NCBI GenBank assembly: GCA_037389465.1
Contig: JAZARR010000110.1
Span: forward strand, 1,493,501-1,557,500
Direction of reading: 5' to 3'
Origin: Baylisascaris procyonis
Taxonomy: Eukaryota; Nematoda; Chromadorea; Rhabditida; Ascarididae
DNA: 64,000 bases
A program made the translations under genes and the position numbers. This document shows, in pieces, positions 26,401 to 35,972 of the stretch (its first letter is position 1; every line of letters begins with the position of its first letter). Below the pieces are notes generated by a model, which worked only from the letters and a program-made list of their open reading frames with translations, was not told the DNA's origin and did no database searches.

Positions 26401-29400
26401 CATACCCCCTATAGAGATATGAGAAGAAACGCAACGCATTACAAATTAAAATATTTCATATTTATTATCTCTAAAAGAAATAACAATTTTTTTTTTTTTG
26501 TTTTGTAACGATGGTCGATATTGACTGATATTGACCACACTGAAGGGGAAGATGATTATTGCTCAGAGGCCACTCTTATTAGATAAAGCTGATTTGATAG
26601 AGCGATGATTCGTTTTTATCTAATCGAATTGCTCGTTCTGATCGATCATCTTTGGTCTTCAACCAATATCAAAGCCATCGAGGCCAAATTATCAATACCA
26701 ATAAATGAACAAATTGAATTTTTCCCAATCAGAATGGATTTTTGAATATTTTGGAATAATTGTGCCACATTTTGGTTCCGGTTTTCTAATTATCAATTTT
26801 GTTGTGATATCACTTCAAATATACTTGTTAGAACAAAAAAATCAAGTGCTTATTTATGAATTCATGAGTTAGGCCTTTTTCGAGCTTACTTCCGTTTCCA
26901 GGAATATACTAAATAGATCTCAGACTTCTACTTGTACTAGAAGTCAAGTTGGTAGCGCAATCGACAGATAGACATCGTATATAGGTTGAAAGTTTTTACG
27001 TTTTTTTCACTACATACAAGGTCGCATAAAAAAGTGTATTTTTATAGGGAAATGTGGCTAGCATTGGACCCCCTCGGGGATGGCAATTTGCCCTCACTGG
27101 TCGTGCTTAACGAGCCGAGAGTATCCGCAGTAAGGGTCCCACAGAACAACGCCAACTATCAACGCAGTACGAGGGATTTCGTCGGCGTTGGTGAGCTCAT
27201 TTTGTTATATAATTTGCTGCTTTTTACTCACGATTCGATGATGCTTCGCAAGAATTATTGCCATCAAATACTGAGGGTGCATTTTTTTATACCATCAACC
27301 AAAAATTCTGGGATTGGAGTGAATGCGAGATTAGAACCGGCTGCAACTGCTTCATAAACACCTCGAAAAAAGTACTGTGATTAACGAAATCGTTTTGCTT
27401 CTCGCAGTCAATCATTGTTTTAAAAACTCAAATATTTTAGTAACATTAAATATTATTGAGGCGAAACATTGAAACAGGTTTAAAATTGTGCTGATTGATA
27501 GATGATGCATAATGCAGAAGCAAAGAAATATTATGGTGGAAAGGAAAAATGTTTTGTATAGAGTTGTTTGAACGCATTTGAAAGAGTGACTATAGCTTCG
27601 CTTGAAAAAAAAAGGTTCTCTCAAGATGCTTGTAAGAGATTGCTTGGAGTTTAAACCTCATACAACGAACTTGAATTTGCTCCACATCGAGGCAACAGAC
27701 ATGCAAAGCGATACACGAAAAGGAAGTTTTTATTTATAGATGGGTATTAGTGAAGGAAGTTTAGGAACCTATTTGGGTGGGGCTATATTCCAGCAGTACG
27801 GTACATTCAAAAAAAAATCAAAACTTATAAAACTCGTATTGCATTTTTGGGGAAAAAAAGGAAGAATAAAAGAAAACGCTAATTGCAGTACATAAATAAA
27901 TTGTCGCAAGTTGATTGGCTAGCAGCAAAGAACATAGCCTCTGATTGCCTTTAGGCGTTACTAACAAAAATTCTTTGCAATCAGCAAAGATTAGGGGTAA
28001 GTGTCATTGAATATTCGATTGTTTCCCTCGCAGAGATAACGTCACTCTCTCATTTACGATCTTCTTCCTATGATCCGTTATTGGCAAAGGTCTTCCAAAA
28101 TGTTATAATTTCCATGATCATTACAAAATATTTAAAAAATTATATTTATAATAAGTAAGCTGCAAACGTTTAACTTCCTTATTGAACAATCTTTATCACA
28201 TACCATCTCAATTCCCATTCCCTCATTCAATTCCAGGCAATTTTTTTCGACTTCGTGAATCTCAGTCATTCTAGGCAAACCCGATGAAAAATAAAACCAT
28301 ATCAACTGTAGAATTTTCGAATATATTTCTCTTGAAAAAAAAATTTTTTTTTTGCATAGCACTAATGGGTTCTCAAATTTGAAGGAATTTTTCAATGAGA
28401 AATGCTGAAGTATGTAATATGTTAATTTTTATAGTTATTGTGGGCTCAATTTTCATTGCATGAAGAGAGCAGAAAGTTTTTCCATGATTGTAGCGTTAAA
28501 AAAAAGTATTTTAAGAGAGAGAAATGAGTAGGAAAAGCTTCACGCAGCTTACATAAGTTTGATGACTCCGCGGAGCCTATGCGTTTTTTTGAGGCTGACT
28601 GAGCAAACATATGCCAATATGCACAAGGATCGTTAGCATGGGATGTGTAGGCTACGCGCTATTATTCCAGGTGGAATCATGCAAGGTGAATTGGGCATAA
28701 GTAAAGCACGCCCAGCCTACATTGTCTGATATATGATATGTGTAAATTGTGAGAGTATTGCCTTGACTGGAGGTAGCGCTATTCTAAGTGAGATTGATGC
28801 AGATTGCATGAGTGTTACTTGGAAAGTAGCGCTACTTTCCCAGATTGGATTGGATTATGCAAATTTTATAAAAAAAAAGAGTAGTTGAATTGAGCCATAC
28901 TTAGAAAGGTACTACTCTCCTCAAGATGAAGGTCACGTGATCCGTACAAATTGGACCTAGAAAAGTAGCTCTTCATTTAGTGCTGCGCATCACTTAGTCA
29001 GCGTTCTATGTTATTTTTATTTTACCACATTTTCCTTATTTTTTCATATGTCTATACCTGTCTAGCTGTTTATTTAGAATTTAGCATAAAATATTTCATT
29101 ATTGTCATTCACAGTACGAATATATATTGCGATGTAGGAAGCATCCATTATGCAAATCTGAATAAAAATGAAATTCAATAAGCAACTAATCAAGTGATAT
29201 CTAAGTCAATATCGTCACTATTAATAAGTGAAATTTATTATTTACCTGCGAAACTTGATAAGAACACATTAAAGATAAGTTTGAATACGACGTATAAAAG
29301 TATTTTAAATGTGAAATGATTTGCATTATTATCTATCAAAATTTCTTTAAATATGAGTCCTGAATCACTGCAACTCTTTAACTTCAGTTCTCTATGATCA

Positions 29401-32400
29401 CTCATATGCACTCGTACTTTTCGAGCCTGAAACATCGTTTCTCTATTGGTTGATTGTCGATATTCCATCAGCATCACTCGCAGCCGCTACAATCACCGAT
29501 GGCAACACGGTTCGTTGTTGAATTATATTCGACTCTTTTATTGTATGGTACATTTAATGCATCCCTATCCCATACAACTTTCATTAGAACATTCAACTCA
29601 TTGCAGCCATGCTGCGATCTATCGAACTGAATTGCCCAAGAAAAGTAGTCAAAGTAATGTATACGATATTTGATCTATATTCGGAGGCCGTCTGTAAAAT
29701 ATCAAGTATTCAGACAGCTGGTCCATTGGTGCTTTTCGTCTTCAGAAGTTTTTTTCTTGGATTTATTACCATTTTCATTTTTGTTTAACTTGTCACTCAT
29801 TCACTTCGTCCTCCCTCTCGTTCGTATAACTCCAATAAAATTTTTTTAAAGCTTAATTCTTTTCTTAAGTAAGAGTTGATGGTTTCGATACCAATTCGAA
29901 TTGTTGCTAATGGCATAAAAAAAGGAAATCATACGTATCATCGAATGTTTATTGCGCATTATTTTTGAATTTTTATAAATTAAATGAAAAAATCATGTTT
30001 ACTGATGTATATTGCACATAAAATAAATGAAGTGGAATAAGCGCTTTGTATCGTTTACTGTGTGCTAGAGTCGTTATTATGATCACCGCTGTTTTAATTG
30101 CTCTCCAAAGATCCGGTTGATCTCGAATGAGTGAGCAATCTTTGCATAAACCGAAGAATGGCGCAGCCTGCGGGCCACTTTTCAACATCACCTTCCCAAT
30201 TTCGTGCATTCTACTCATGCAGTACTAATCAATGCAACATACATTAATGCCAAATATGCTAATGCAACTCTCATATCTTTCACTTATAACGACATACTTC
30301 TCCTCCAGTGACAAATGCAGATCTTATTGAAGTCGCCTATACCTATTGAAGTACTTGTTGAAGGTTCAACATCTGTAGCGAAGAATTTATTTTTTGTTTA
30401 TTTTTTTTAAACCTTTATTTTTTGTTAGTCACTCGTGGATTTTCCTCCTGATTTCCGGAATATTTCATGGCTTATCGTTTTGACTAAATTTTATGGCTGC
30501 ACAACGAAATTGAAACTTTGAGCAATAGAGTTACAAGAAGTGGTCTGATTTCTGTGACCGACAATTTATTTACCTCTGATGACTGTCCGGTCTCGATGAG
30601 AAAACGACTAAACGTCTTGAGTTCTCCGATCAGCTCCTTCAAATTTAAAATATTCGATCTTTTTCTGTACTTTTTTAATGGAGCTTTCACTTCATTGCTT
30701 ATCAATTGTCCGATATAGGCTGAATTTCCTGGAAATCCTGGATGTGTGGCTGGTCCCTTAAACGAGTGGGGGCGGGGAGAGGGGGAGTCGAACGTGGAGA
30801 TGGGTGCACATGTATGACACGAGGATGTGACTATAACACAGTAAGTGATGGCCATGACTAAAAAAGGATCTGATGTCCAGCTACGTCCAGAAATCCAGAT
30901 ATGCAGATCGAGCTTGGGGGTTTGCGTATCGAGTTTTTTTTTGTCGCTGCACACACTAACTCTCATTGTCACATTATTTGAATGGCATGTGAAAAGAAAC
31001 ATCGAAGTAATTCATTTATTTTAGAGACTTTTGAAGTTATCGTTTTCAGCGTTGCTTCTCCTGAATCTCTCTTATAAGTGTTTTTTATGCTTTCGCAATG
31101 TTTCCTAATCATCATCAATGGCACAATTCGTGATATGTCTATCGAAATAAAAGTCAAGCAACATCATTGCTGTTGCTTCGATTGAGCATAAATCTGTTGG
31201 TGACAAATTGCGCAATATTCTATTGCGTTGACGTTCAAATAAGATTATCGACAATTAGAGCTCTCCAGAGGGCGTACCGCTCCTTGACCGCCCGACCTCT
31301 CTCTTCTCCGTCAATTATAAGTGCTCCTGGTGTGCAAAACAATCCGCTCATGCCTCAAGTTCAAGAGGCAATAATGAGATGACCTTCTAGCGGACGATGT
31401 TTTTCAGAAGTTATCACAGGGGTCACGACAATCCTTCTCTAAACTAGGAAGAGGTTCTCGATGAATGCAAATGTTTGAATAATAAGGAGGGAAGGACTAT
31501 TGTTAATCGACACAAAATCCGCTGAAAACAAGCGAACCAAATGGCAGTTTTCTTTAGATGGAATGAGAACGAAGTCACTTATCGGTGAAATGCGGACTGA
31601 AAATGATGAATCAGTCCCCATAATATGAAAGTTTTCATTGTTTACTTGCTCATCTTCTCTGCATCGGACAATCTAGAACAAATACTTTTGAATATTTTTT
31701 GGGTTTTTTTTTAAATTCCCAATCCTTTTATTGCAGATAGCATCGTACTTGGCTCCCATTCCTACCGTGGCCCGGAAATGCACAATGTTGGTATTTATGC
31801 TATTCACACAGCCACGCTCTAGATTGAGTTCCTCAGTATCGGAGTACTTTGGCAGTGACTACACTTCTCGATGTTCAGGCAACTGCTCTCAGAGGTAAGT
31901 ATTGTTCGGCGAATAGATTTTTAGACTTCTTAAATTTTCAGGTAGAAAGCGCAAAAGTCATATATATTTTGCATATTGCCTATTACCGTATAGCTTATAT
32001 ATTTCAGTGAATATAAGCTTGTTGAATTTAGGCGTAATTTCGATGTGGAGCAATTCAAATCGTTACATCATTTACGTTTATCTGCAATTAATTGGATGCG
32101 TATTTGCTATGATCTTCATGAAGCACGACGACAGATTCAAATTTTATCACTGAATCGAAGCCTTGAAGACAGCCGTTCAGTTGCCTTGAAGTTGACTGAC
32201 CAATCGGTGAAAGTTTCAAAAAGAGCGCATGAGAACAACGAATAGTAAGTGCTATTATTTCAATTAACATACTACTTTGATGTTGTTGCGCTTTTTGAAT
32301 TTACATAAACACATTGTGTTCTTATTAGTGCACTCGATGTTGGTAGATTTGCGTGTTTCCATGGAATTTAACCATTGTAACCCACTTTATGGAACAGTCG

Positions 32401-32854
32401 TGTACGATTCAGGAGGAGTGTTGAAACAACATTCAAATGATTCAATTCTAGATTCTTTGTCAAACCCGCGTTCCTACGACGGTTTAAAGGTGGTTCAGCC
32501 CTGTGGCTTTCGGAAAACCTTATATATCATAGCGTAAAGGAATGAAGCGAATCCTTACAACTGTGTTAGTAAAGGAGAAAAGGTCTACGCCGACGGTTTC
32601 TTCATTCCACGCTGATATATATCATTCTCAATGTGATGGTAGTAGTGCAGCTATTAGGTTTTATGCAGAAAGTAAATGAAGAAGCTTACAGCATTGGGCT
32701 AGAGCAGAAACGAGAAGATACGCTATCACCCGAAGAGCATATATGCTCCTTGATGAAGACACGTGAAGAATTGTCTTGTGGTGCCACATCACAAAGTTCA
32801 TATCCGGTTGGCTTATGGTTGCTGCTGCTAGCTGTTTTGTTATATCATCGTTGA
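20190..32854 (+). CDS. Tandem PEBP-like domain protein (divergent, possibly GPI-anchored), 5' end unresolved
   Basis: Placed exons: 20190-20413, 23211-23379, 24129-about 24237, 27048-27190, 29388-29509, 31737-31894, 32032-32244, 32692-32854. Splice phases agree across 20413/23211, 23379/24129, 27190/29388, 29509/31737, 31894/32032 and 32244/32692. The first three exons form one PEBP-like fold and the next four a second. The family signatures are missing: where DPDxP is expected the halves read MVDVGFGTLNYLAYDYP and LFEPETSFLYWLIVDIP, and no GxHR is seen before the strands NPLVVIVFQQ and TMLVFMLFTQ. PEBP proteins bind phospholipid head groups or small anions and often inhibit kinases or proteases; with the site eroded, binding here is doubtful. 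The last exon ends in a short hydrophobic stretch (VGLWLLLLAVLLYHR) after small residues, like a GPI signal. The start codon and exons between 24.2 and 27.0 kb are not settled. Family call by fold-level resemblance only. Confidence 0.65.
23211..23379 (+). CDS. PEBP-gene exon: C-terminal half of PEBP-like domain 1
   Basis: Acceptor GATTTTCAG, donor G/GTAGGA, phase 0 in and phase 1 out. It encodes VLRHYIPSENFRPVTNPLVV followed by IVFQQNARRVYNDLQ. This matches the PEBP segment in which a glycine-rich loop leads to the strand HRYVFLLFKQ; the HR pair is absent. The end of the exon, LPQFMIENSLENG, parallels the C-terminal FxxxxFxxxxxLG segment of PEBPs. Confidence 0.7.
24129..24237 (+). CDS. PEBP-gene exon: end of PEBP-like domain 1
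   Basis: After acceptor TTTTTAG the frame continues the previous exon (one plus two bases make Asp) with DLIGLNVVLVSTDAYSIEKQ and a further RMRAVVDNCHSLIEQ. The right boundary is uncertain: the frame stays open to a stop near 24285, and weak GT sites at 24238 and about 24254 are possible donors. The GLxxVxxSTD strand plus following helix looks like the closing part of a PEBP domain. Confidence 0.6.
24238..27047 (+). other. PEBP-gene interval with unresolved exons
   Basis: The next firm exon (27048) needs two bases from an exon I could not fix. Two candidates lie here. About 25953-26158 encodes a Cys-containing stretch (CSFECNRKQTLLFFIKW, later CMTKGDCVYEM) and ends at a strong GTAAGC donor. 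About 26210-26290 encodes CCNGIELVDINFNEAPIEVN. Their phases do not join cleanly with each other in my hand reading, so I leave them as candidates. Confidence 0.35.
27048..27190 (+). CDS. PEBP-gene exon: start of PEBP-like domain 2
   Basis: Bounded by TTTTTATAG and G/GTGAGC; one base completes a codon at the left and phase 1 is left at the right. The frame reads EMWLALDPLGDGNLPSLVVL then NEPRVSAVRVPQNNANYQRS. It is noticeably richer in G+C than flanking DNA, and the other two frames carry stops. Confidence 0.65.
28821..28840. repeat. Perfect 20-bp palindrome
   Basis: GGAAAGTAGCGCTACTTTCC is its own reverse complement with no spacer. The core GTAGCGCTA also occurs about 50 bp upstream (near 28775). 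It lies in the intron between PEBP-gene exons 27190 and 29388. Confidence 0.9.
29388..29509 (+). CDS. PEBP-gene exon: core strand of PEBP-like domain 2
   Basis: Acceptor TAACTTCAG; the two leading bases complete a Val codon left open at 27190, and the exon leaves phase 0 at ACG/GTTCGT. The product VLYDHSYALVLFEPETSFLY followed by WLIVDIPSASLAAATITDGN follows the PEBP pattern in which a DPD strand is followed by hWlVxNIPG. The first motif reads EPET in place of DPDA. Confidence 0.75.
30484..31002 (-). other. Long antisense open frame in a PEBP-gene intron
   Basis: A 172-codon minus-strand frame lies wholly inside the intron 29510-31736. It is the longest single open frame I noticed in the window. 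The product starts MFLFTCHSNNVTMRVSVCSD and includes a Lys/Leu-rich segment, LKKYRKRSNILNLKELIGEL. I recognise no domain and see no clear upstream initiation or splice context. It may be a nested gene, an old retrocopy fragment, or chance. Confidence 0.25.
31737..31894 (+). CDS. PEBP-gene exon: PEBP-like domain 2, second half
   Basis: Acceptor TTATTGCAG and donor AG/GTAAGT enclose 158 nt, phase 0 in and phase 2 out. The product IASYLAPIPTVARKCTMLVF then MLFTQPRSRLSSSVSEYFGS corresponds to the PEBP segment (L)AEYIGPxPPxGTGxHRYVFLLFxQ, but GTGxHR is replaced by VARKC. Two Cys follow near the end (SRCSGNCSQR). Confidence 0.75.
32032..32244 (+). CDS. PEBP-gene exon: C-terminal helix of PEBP-like domain 2
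   Basis: One base completes Arg across the junction with 31894, then the frame reads RNFDVEQFKSLHHLRLSAIN and WMRICYDLHEARRQIQ. This fits the PEBP C-terminal pattern FxxxxFxxxxxLGxPxAxNfF. The tail is charged and probably helical. An in-frame TAG sits at 32243-32245, but it overlaps a consensus GTAAGT donor at 32245, so I infer splicing after 32244 rather than termination. Confidence 0.7.
32692..32854 (+). CDS. PEBP-gene probable last exon with GPI-signal-like tail
   Basis: Acceptor GCTTACAG at 32691 adds one base that turns the split codon into Tyr, after which the frame reads IGLEQKREDTLSPEEHICSL and ends with SQSSYPVGLWLLLLAVLLYHR (hydrophobic run VGLWLLLLAVLL) and TGA. Small residues before a short hydrophobic end are typical of GPI-anchor signals; a single-pass membrane anchor is the alternative. 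Competing readings: acceptor at 32328 giving a short end at 32371, or an extra exon within 32330-32495 (frame containing MEFNHCNPLYGTVVYDSGG) joining an acceptor at 32668. Confidence 0.5.
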
Positions 32855-33293
32855 TCGCCTCTAAACACCTCAGAGTTTTACGCATTGGTGCTTAGCATGC
32901 ATTTGTATGCACACAATAATTATTTTAATGCTTATACTAAACAATATTATTGCGTTGCAGAAATTTAAATGTTTCATCTCGTCAGCAGATTTGTTACTCA
33001 GAATTATTCATATTGGTCAAATTTAAAAACAACTTGTTTAAGTTTTTTTTTTATAATTTTGATGCAGATCGAATATGTAGTTGGAAGGGGAAACCGGTTT
33101 TTATATTCCTTTTGAAGCTTCTTATAATTGGCAATCGCCGTGCAACTCTTTTTCAAGAAACAGTCTTGAAAAGCGGCAATCACGTCGACTAACGTGCATC
33201 GCCTGACTACAGTACAAATAGATCCTATTGTCTACACGGCGAACTTGCAAAACGATAAGCGAGGAGCCTTGCAATATGCAGTATATATATTTA

Positions 33294-33332
<39 letters not shown>

Positions 33333-35520
33333 CAAAGCGTGCGTCAGTTAGAGCTTGGAATAATCGGTGCGCGTTGCAAAGGCATCTTCCATTCGGAAAT
33401 TCTATTCTTTACTATTCAGGAAACAGTATCTCAAACAATTGATACGGTTATATTCGATATGTAAATTGCAATGTATGTACAGCGTTATATTGTCAGTGCA
33501 ATGAAAATAAATTTCGTTTGTGATATATGTGAAATCCAATCAACGGTCTTTCTTTCATTAAAAAACACAGAAAATTTTCGCAAAAATTTTGAAATCATAA
33601 TATTGCAACAACGGTATGCATCCTATACATGCGGATATAACGCTGCTTCCGGTGACATAAAGAGAAACTTGTGAAGAAACGTTTGTTGATGAGATTCTAC
33701 TGAGAAAGAGGTCTCCGGCTAGAGATGGGCATGGTCGAACCGAGTCGAAGGGCCGATTTTGAGAGGCGGAAAAGACCTCTTCGGGAAGGATGCTTAGAGG
33801 GTAGCACCTCACAGATTGCTGGATGATCGTCGTGACTCCTGTTATAAGACACCGAATTTCATTGGTACAAAATCTTATCCATAGTTGCAATATGTACGGT
33901 GGATTATGTTAAAATATCAATTATTGCCCATAAATTCCACAAATTTTCTATCAAATTTCTGTTAAAAAGCATAATACTTTTCTTCCTTCTTGAGGAATAA
34001 TAGAAGTGTTCACCATCTATATTTTCGGAATTTTAAAATAATCTGGCTAAATTCCTCTTCGCCACTCTTCGCATACGGCTGCTTTATTCGAAGTTTGTTT
34101 AGGTATGCCATTGGTTATAGATGATCAGATTGTATGCAGATTTGAGCATACGACATAAAACTTCCTCATAAAGAGAAAAGAGAACATGTCTTGTCTACTA
34201 ACAAAAAATTGTAGCCTTTAACTGTTTTAGAAGAAAAAATTCATGCGTTCTTATGGATTTTTTTTTTTTGTATTTCTTACATTTATTTTTAAGCTATATA
34301 TCTGACGTCCCTTGGAGGTATAATCTGCGGTGCTTATAGACATATAAAGAGTGAGCTGTTTCTTTGTGGCTTATTTCATTTTCCTTAGCGTATTGTTTAA
34401 CCTGTACAAATATCTGTCACTTATCTCTATCCAATCTTCTCTTGCATCCCATTTTGAATGGTATCCATTGAAAACATATTGAGGTGACTGGTACGTAAAG
34501 TAACGGGCATACCCCATGCAAAGCGTAGAACACATAATTAGAAGGAAGTGAGAAATGGGTCAGTGAGCGGAACAAAGAGCAATGGCATCAACGAATCAAC
34601 GATGGGTGATTGCGCACCGTTAAGGCTGCACTCTACACCAAAGGACCTCTTAGGCAACACGCATACGGTAATCAAATTCGTCGAGAGACCCTTTATGTCT
34701 TTTGCACACAGGATGGCTGTTCATGTTATGCAAACTGATTGCGGCTTTCTGCTTTCACCCCATGCAGCGGTCATATTGTTAGGAATGTTTAAATGGACGG
34801 TGAAGGATAATATGGAGGGAATGGGAAACGGGAGTGGAAGAAAGTCTTGGAGGCATCGGTGAAGAAAAAAGAGGAAGTCTGAGATGCATCACTGAAGAAA
34901 ACCTCATGTATATCTTTTAGCATTTTCCCAAGCATAATATCTTTGTATCCTTTAATACCGCTTTATTTGATAACACACAAACGTTGTTGATGATGGTTCA
35001 CATTCCTGAAAGGTGTTTTACTGAGCGAATAACCGGTTATGGAATAGTTTCACGACCGCTTTTATGACTGCGGCAACAATGCTGCGAAAAAATTTTCGCA
35101 CATCCTCCTATACGTTATGTTTTCGATCTTAGAAGCAATCTCACTATGGAACGAGACGTATTATTCGAGAAATACCACAAATATTTTGGCGTCTAGTTAT
35201 TGGTCGGAAAGTTTTGATCTCCATTCTATTGCCGATCTTCATTATTGGTCGATCGGGATCACTAAAATATTTGCATATGCGGGATTCTTTATTGTTTTTA
35301 TCCACTTGTGCTCAAATTTGCATAAGCAATTGAGTGACTGAATCATTTGTTTCCTAAATCGATATGCGTCTAAAACGATTGGACAGCGAGCGCAGATCGA
35401 ATGTCAAACGAGCGATGCATTGATGAATGAGAAAACAACAACGAAAGGTGTTCTTGCTGACAGCGTTGATTTAAACGTGTTGTAAAAATCATCCGTAGGT
35501 TGCATCACAAAGCTAGCGAT
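32855..35520. other. Intergenic stretch, PEBP gene to ankyrin-like relic
   Basis: No gene I can support. It contains a (TA)n array near 33.3 kb and two open frames of about 105-110 codons: 33558-33890 on the minus strand and 34548-34862 on the plus strand. The latter is less A+T-biased than its surroundings but has no recognisable domain. Confidence 0.6.
33298..33330. repeat. (AT)n microsatellite
   Basis: About 16 uninterrupted AT units. Confidence 0.95.
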
Positions 35521-35524
35521 ATGG

Positions 35525-35972
35525 ACGTTCACCATATGCATTATCTAAAGTCTTATTGATATCCACCCCCTCAACAACAAACCGCTTAAGCTGCCATCAA
35601 GAGATCTGCACAAGACGGCTCAATCGGCGAACGTTGTTCATTTGATCCTCATTCCAGCATTTTAGGGACTAATTCAGCACTCTTAACCATCGATGGAGCT
35701 TCCTCTGATCTCATCACATAAGATGACAATGCCTCTATTTTTTGAGTGTCTTATTACAGCATCCATGAATGGGTGGCTACCGAATGATCTCTTAACATTC
35801 GACAGATTGACATTCCGAGCCTGTTGATTGATCACTAACCGTTCTATGAAATATAATTGCTAAGGTTGACGGCTTGGCCATTTACACCACTAATGGCCAT
35901 CAATGCTGATCTCCGATAACATTTCACTCGGAGTTTTCCCATCTTTGGTGCCCAGAACGCCAATGCTAATCA
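35525..35972 (-). pseudogene. Ankyrin-repeat-like relic
   Basis: Read on the minus strand, three segments resemble ankyrin repeats (consensus GADxNxxDxxGxTPLHxAA): GTKDGKTPSEMLSEISIDGH (about 35,890-35,950), NVNLSNVKRSFGSHPFMDAV (about 35,755-35,815) and, in another frame, EGVDINKTLDNAYGERPYR (about 35,517-35,573). In-frame stops lie between the first two and the third is shifted, and no splice sites bracket them neatly, so I read this as a decayed gene fragment. Short exons of a live minus-strand gene are the alternative. Confidence 0.35.

Noticed and set aside
30715..30770. Collagen-like Gly-Pro residues on both strands (FPGNPG, PGFPGN) hinting at a cuticle collagen
   Set aside because: Only two or three triplets are present, with no Gly-X-Y run or collagen Cys pattern nearby.
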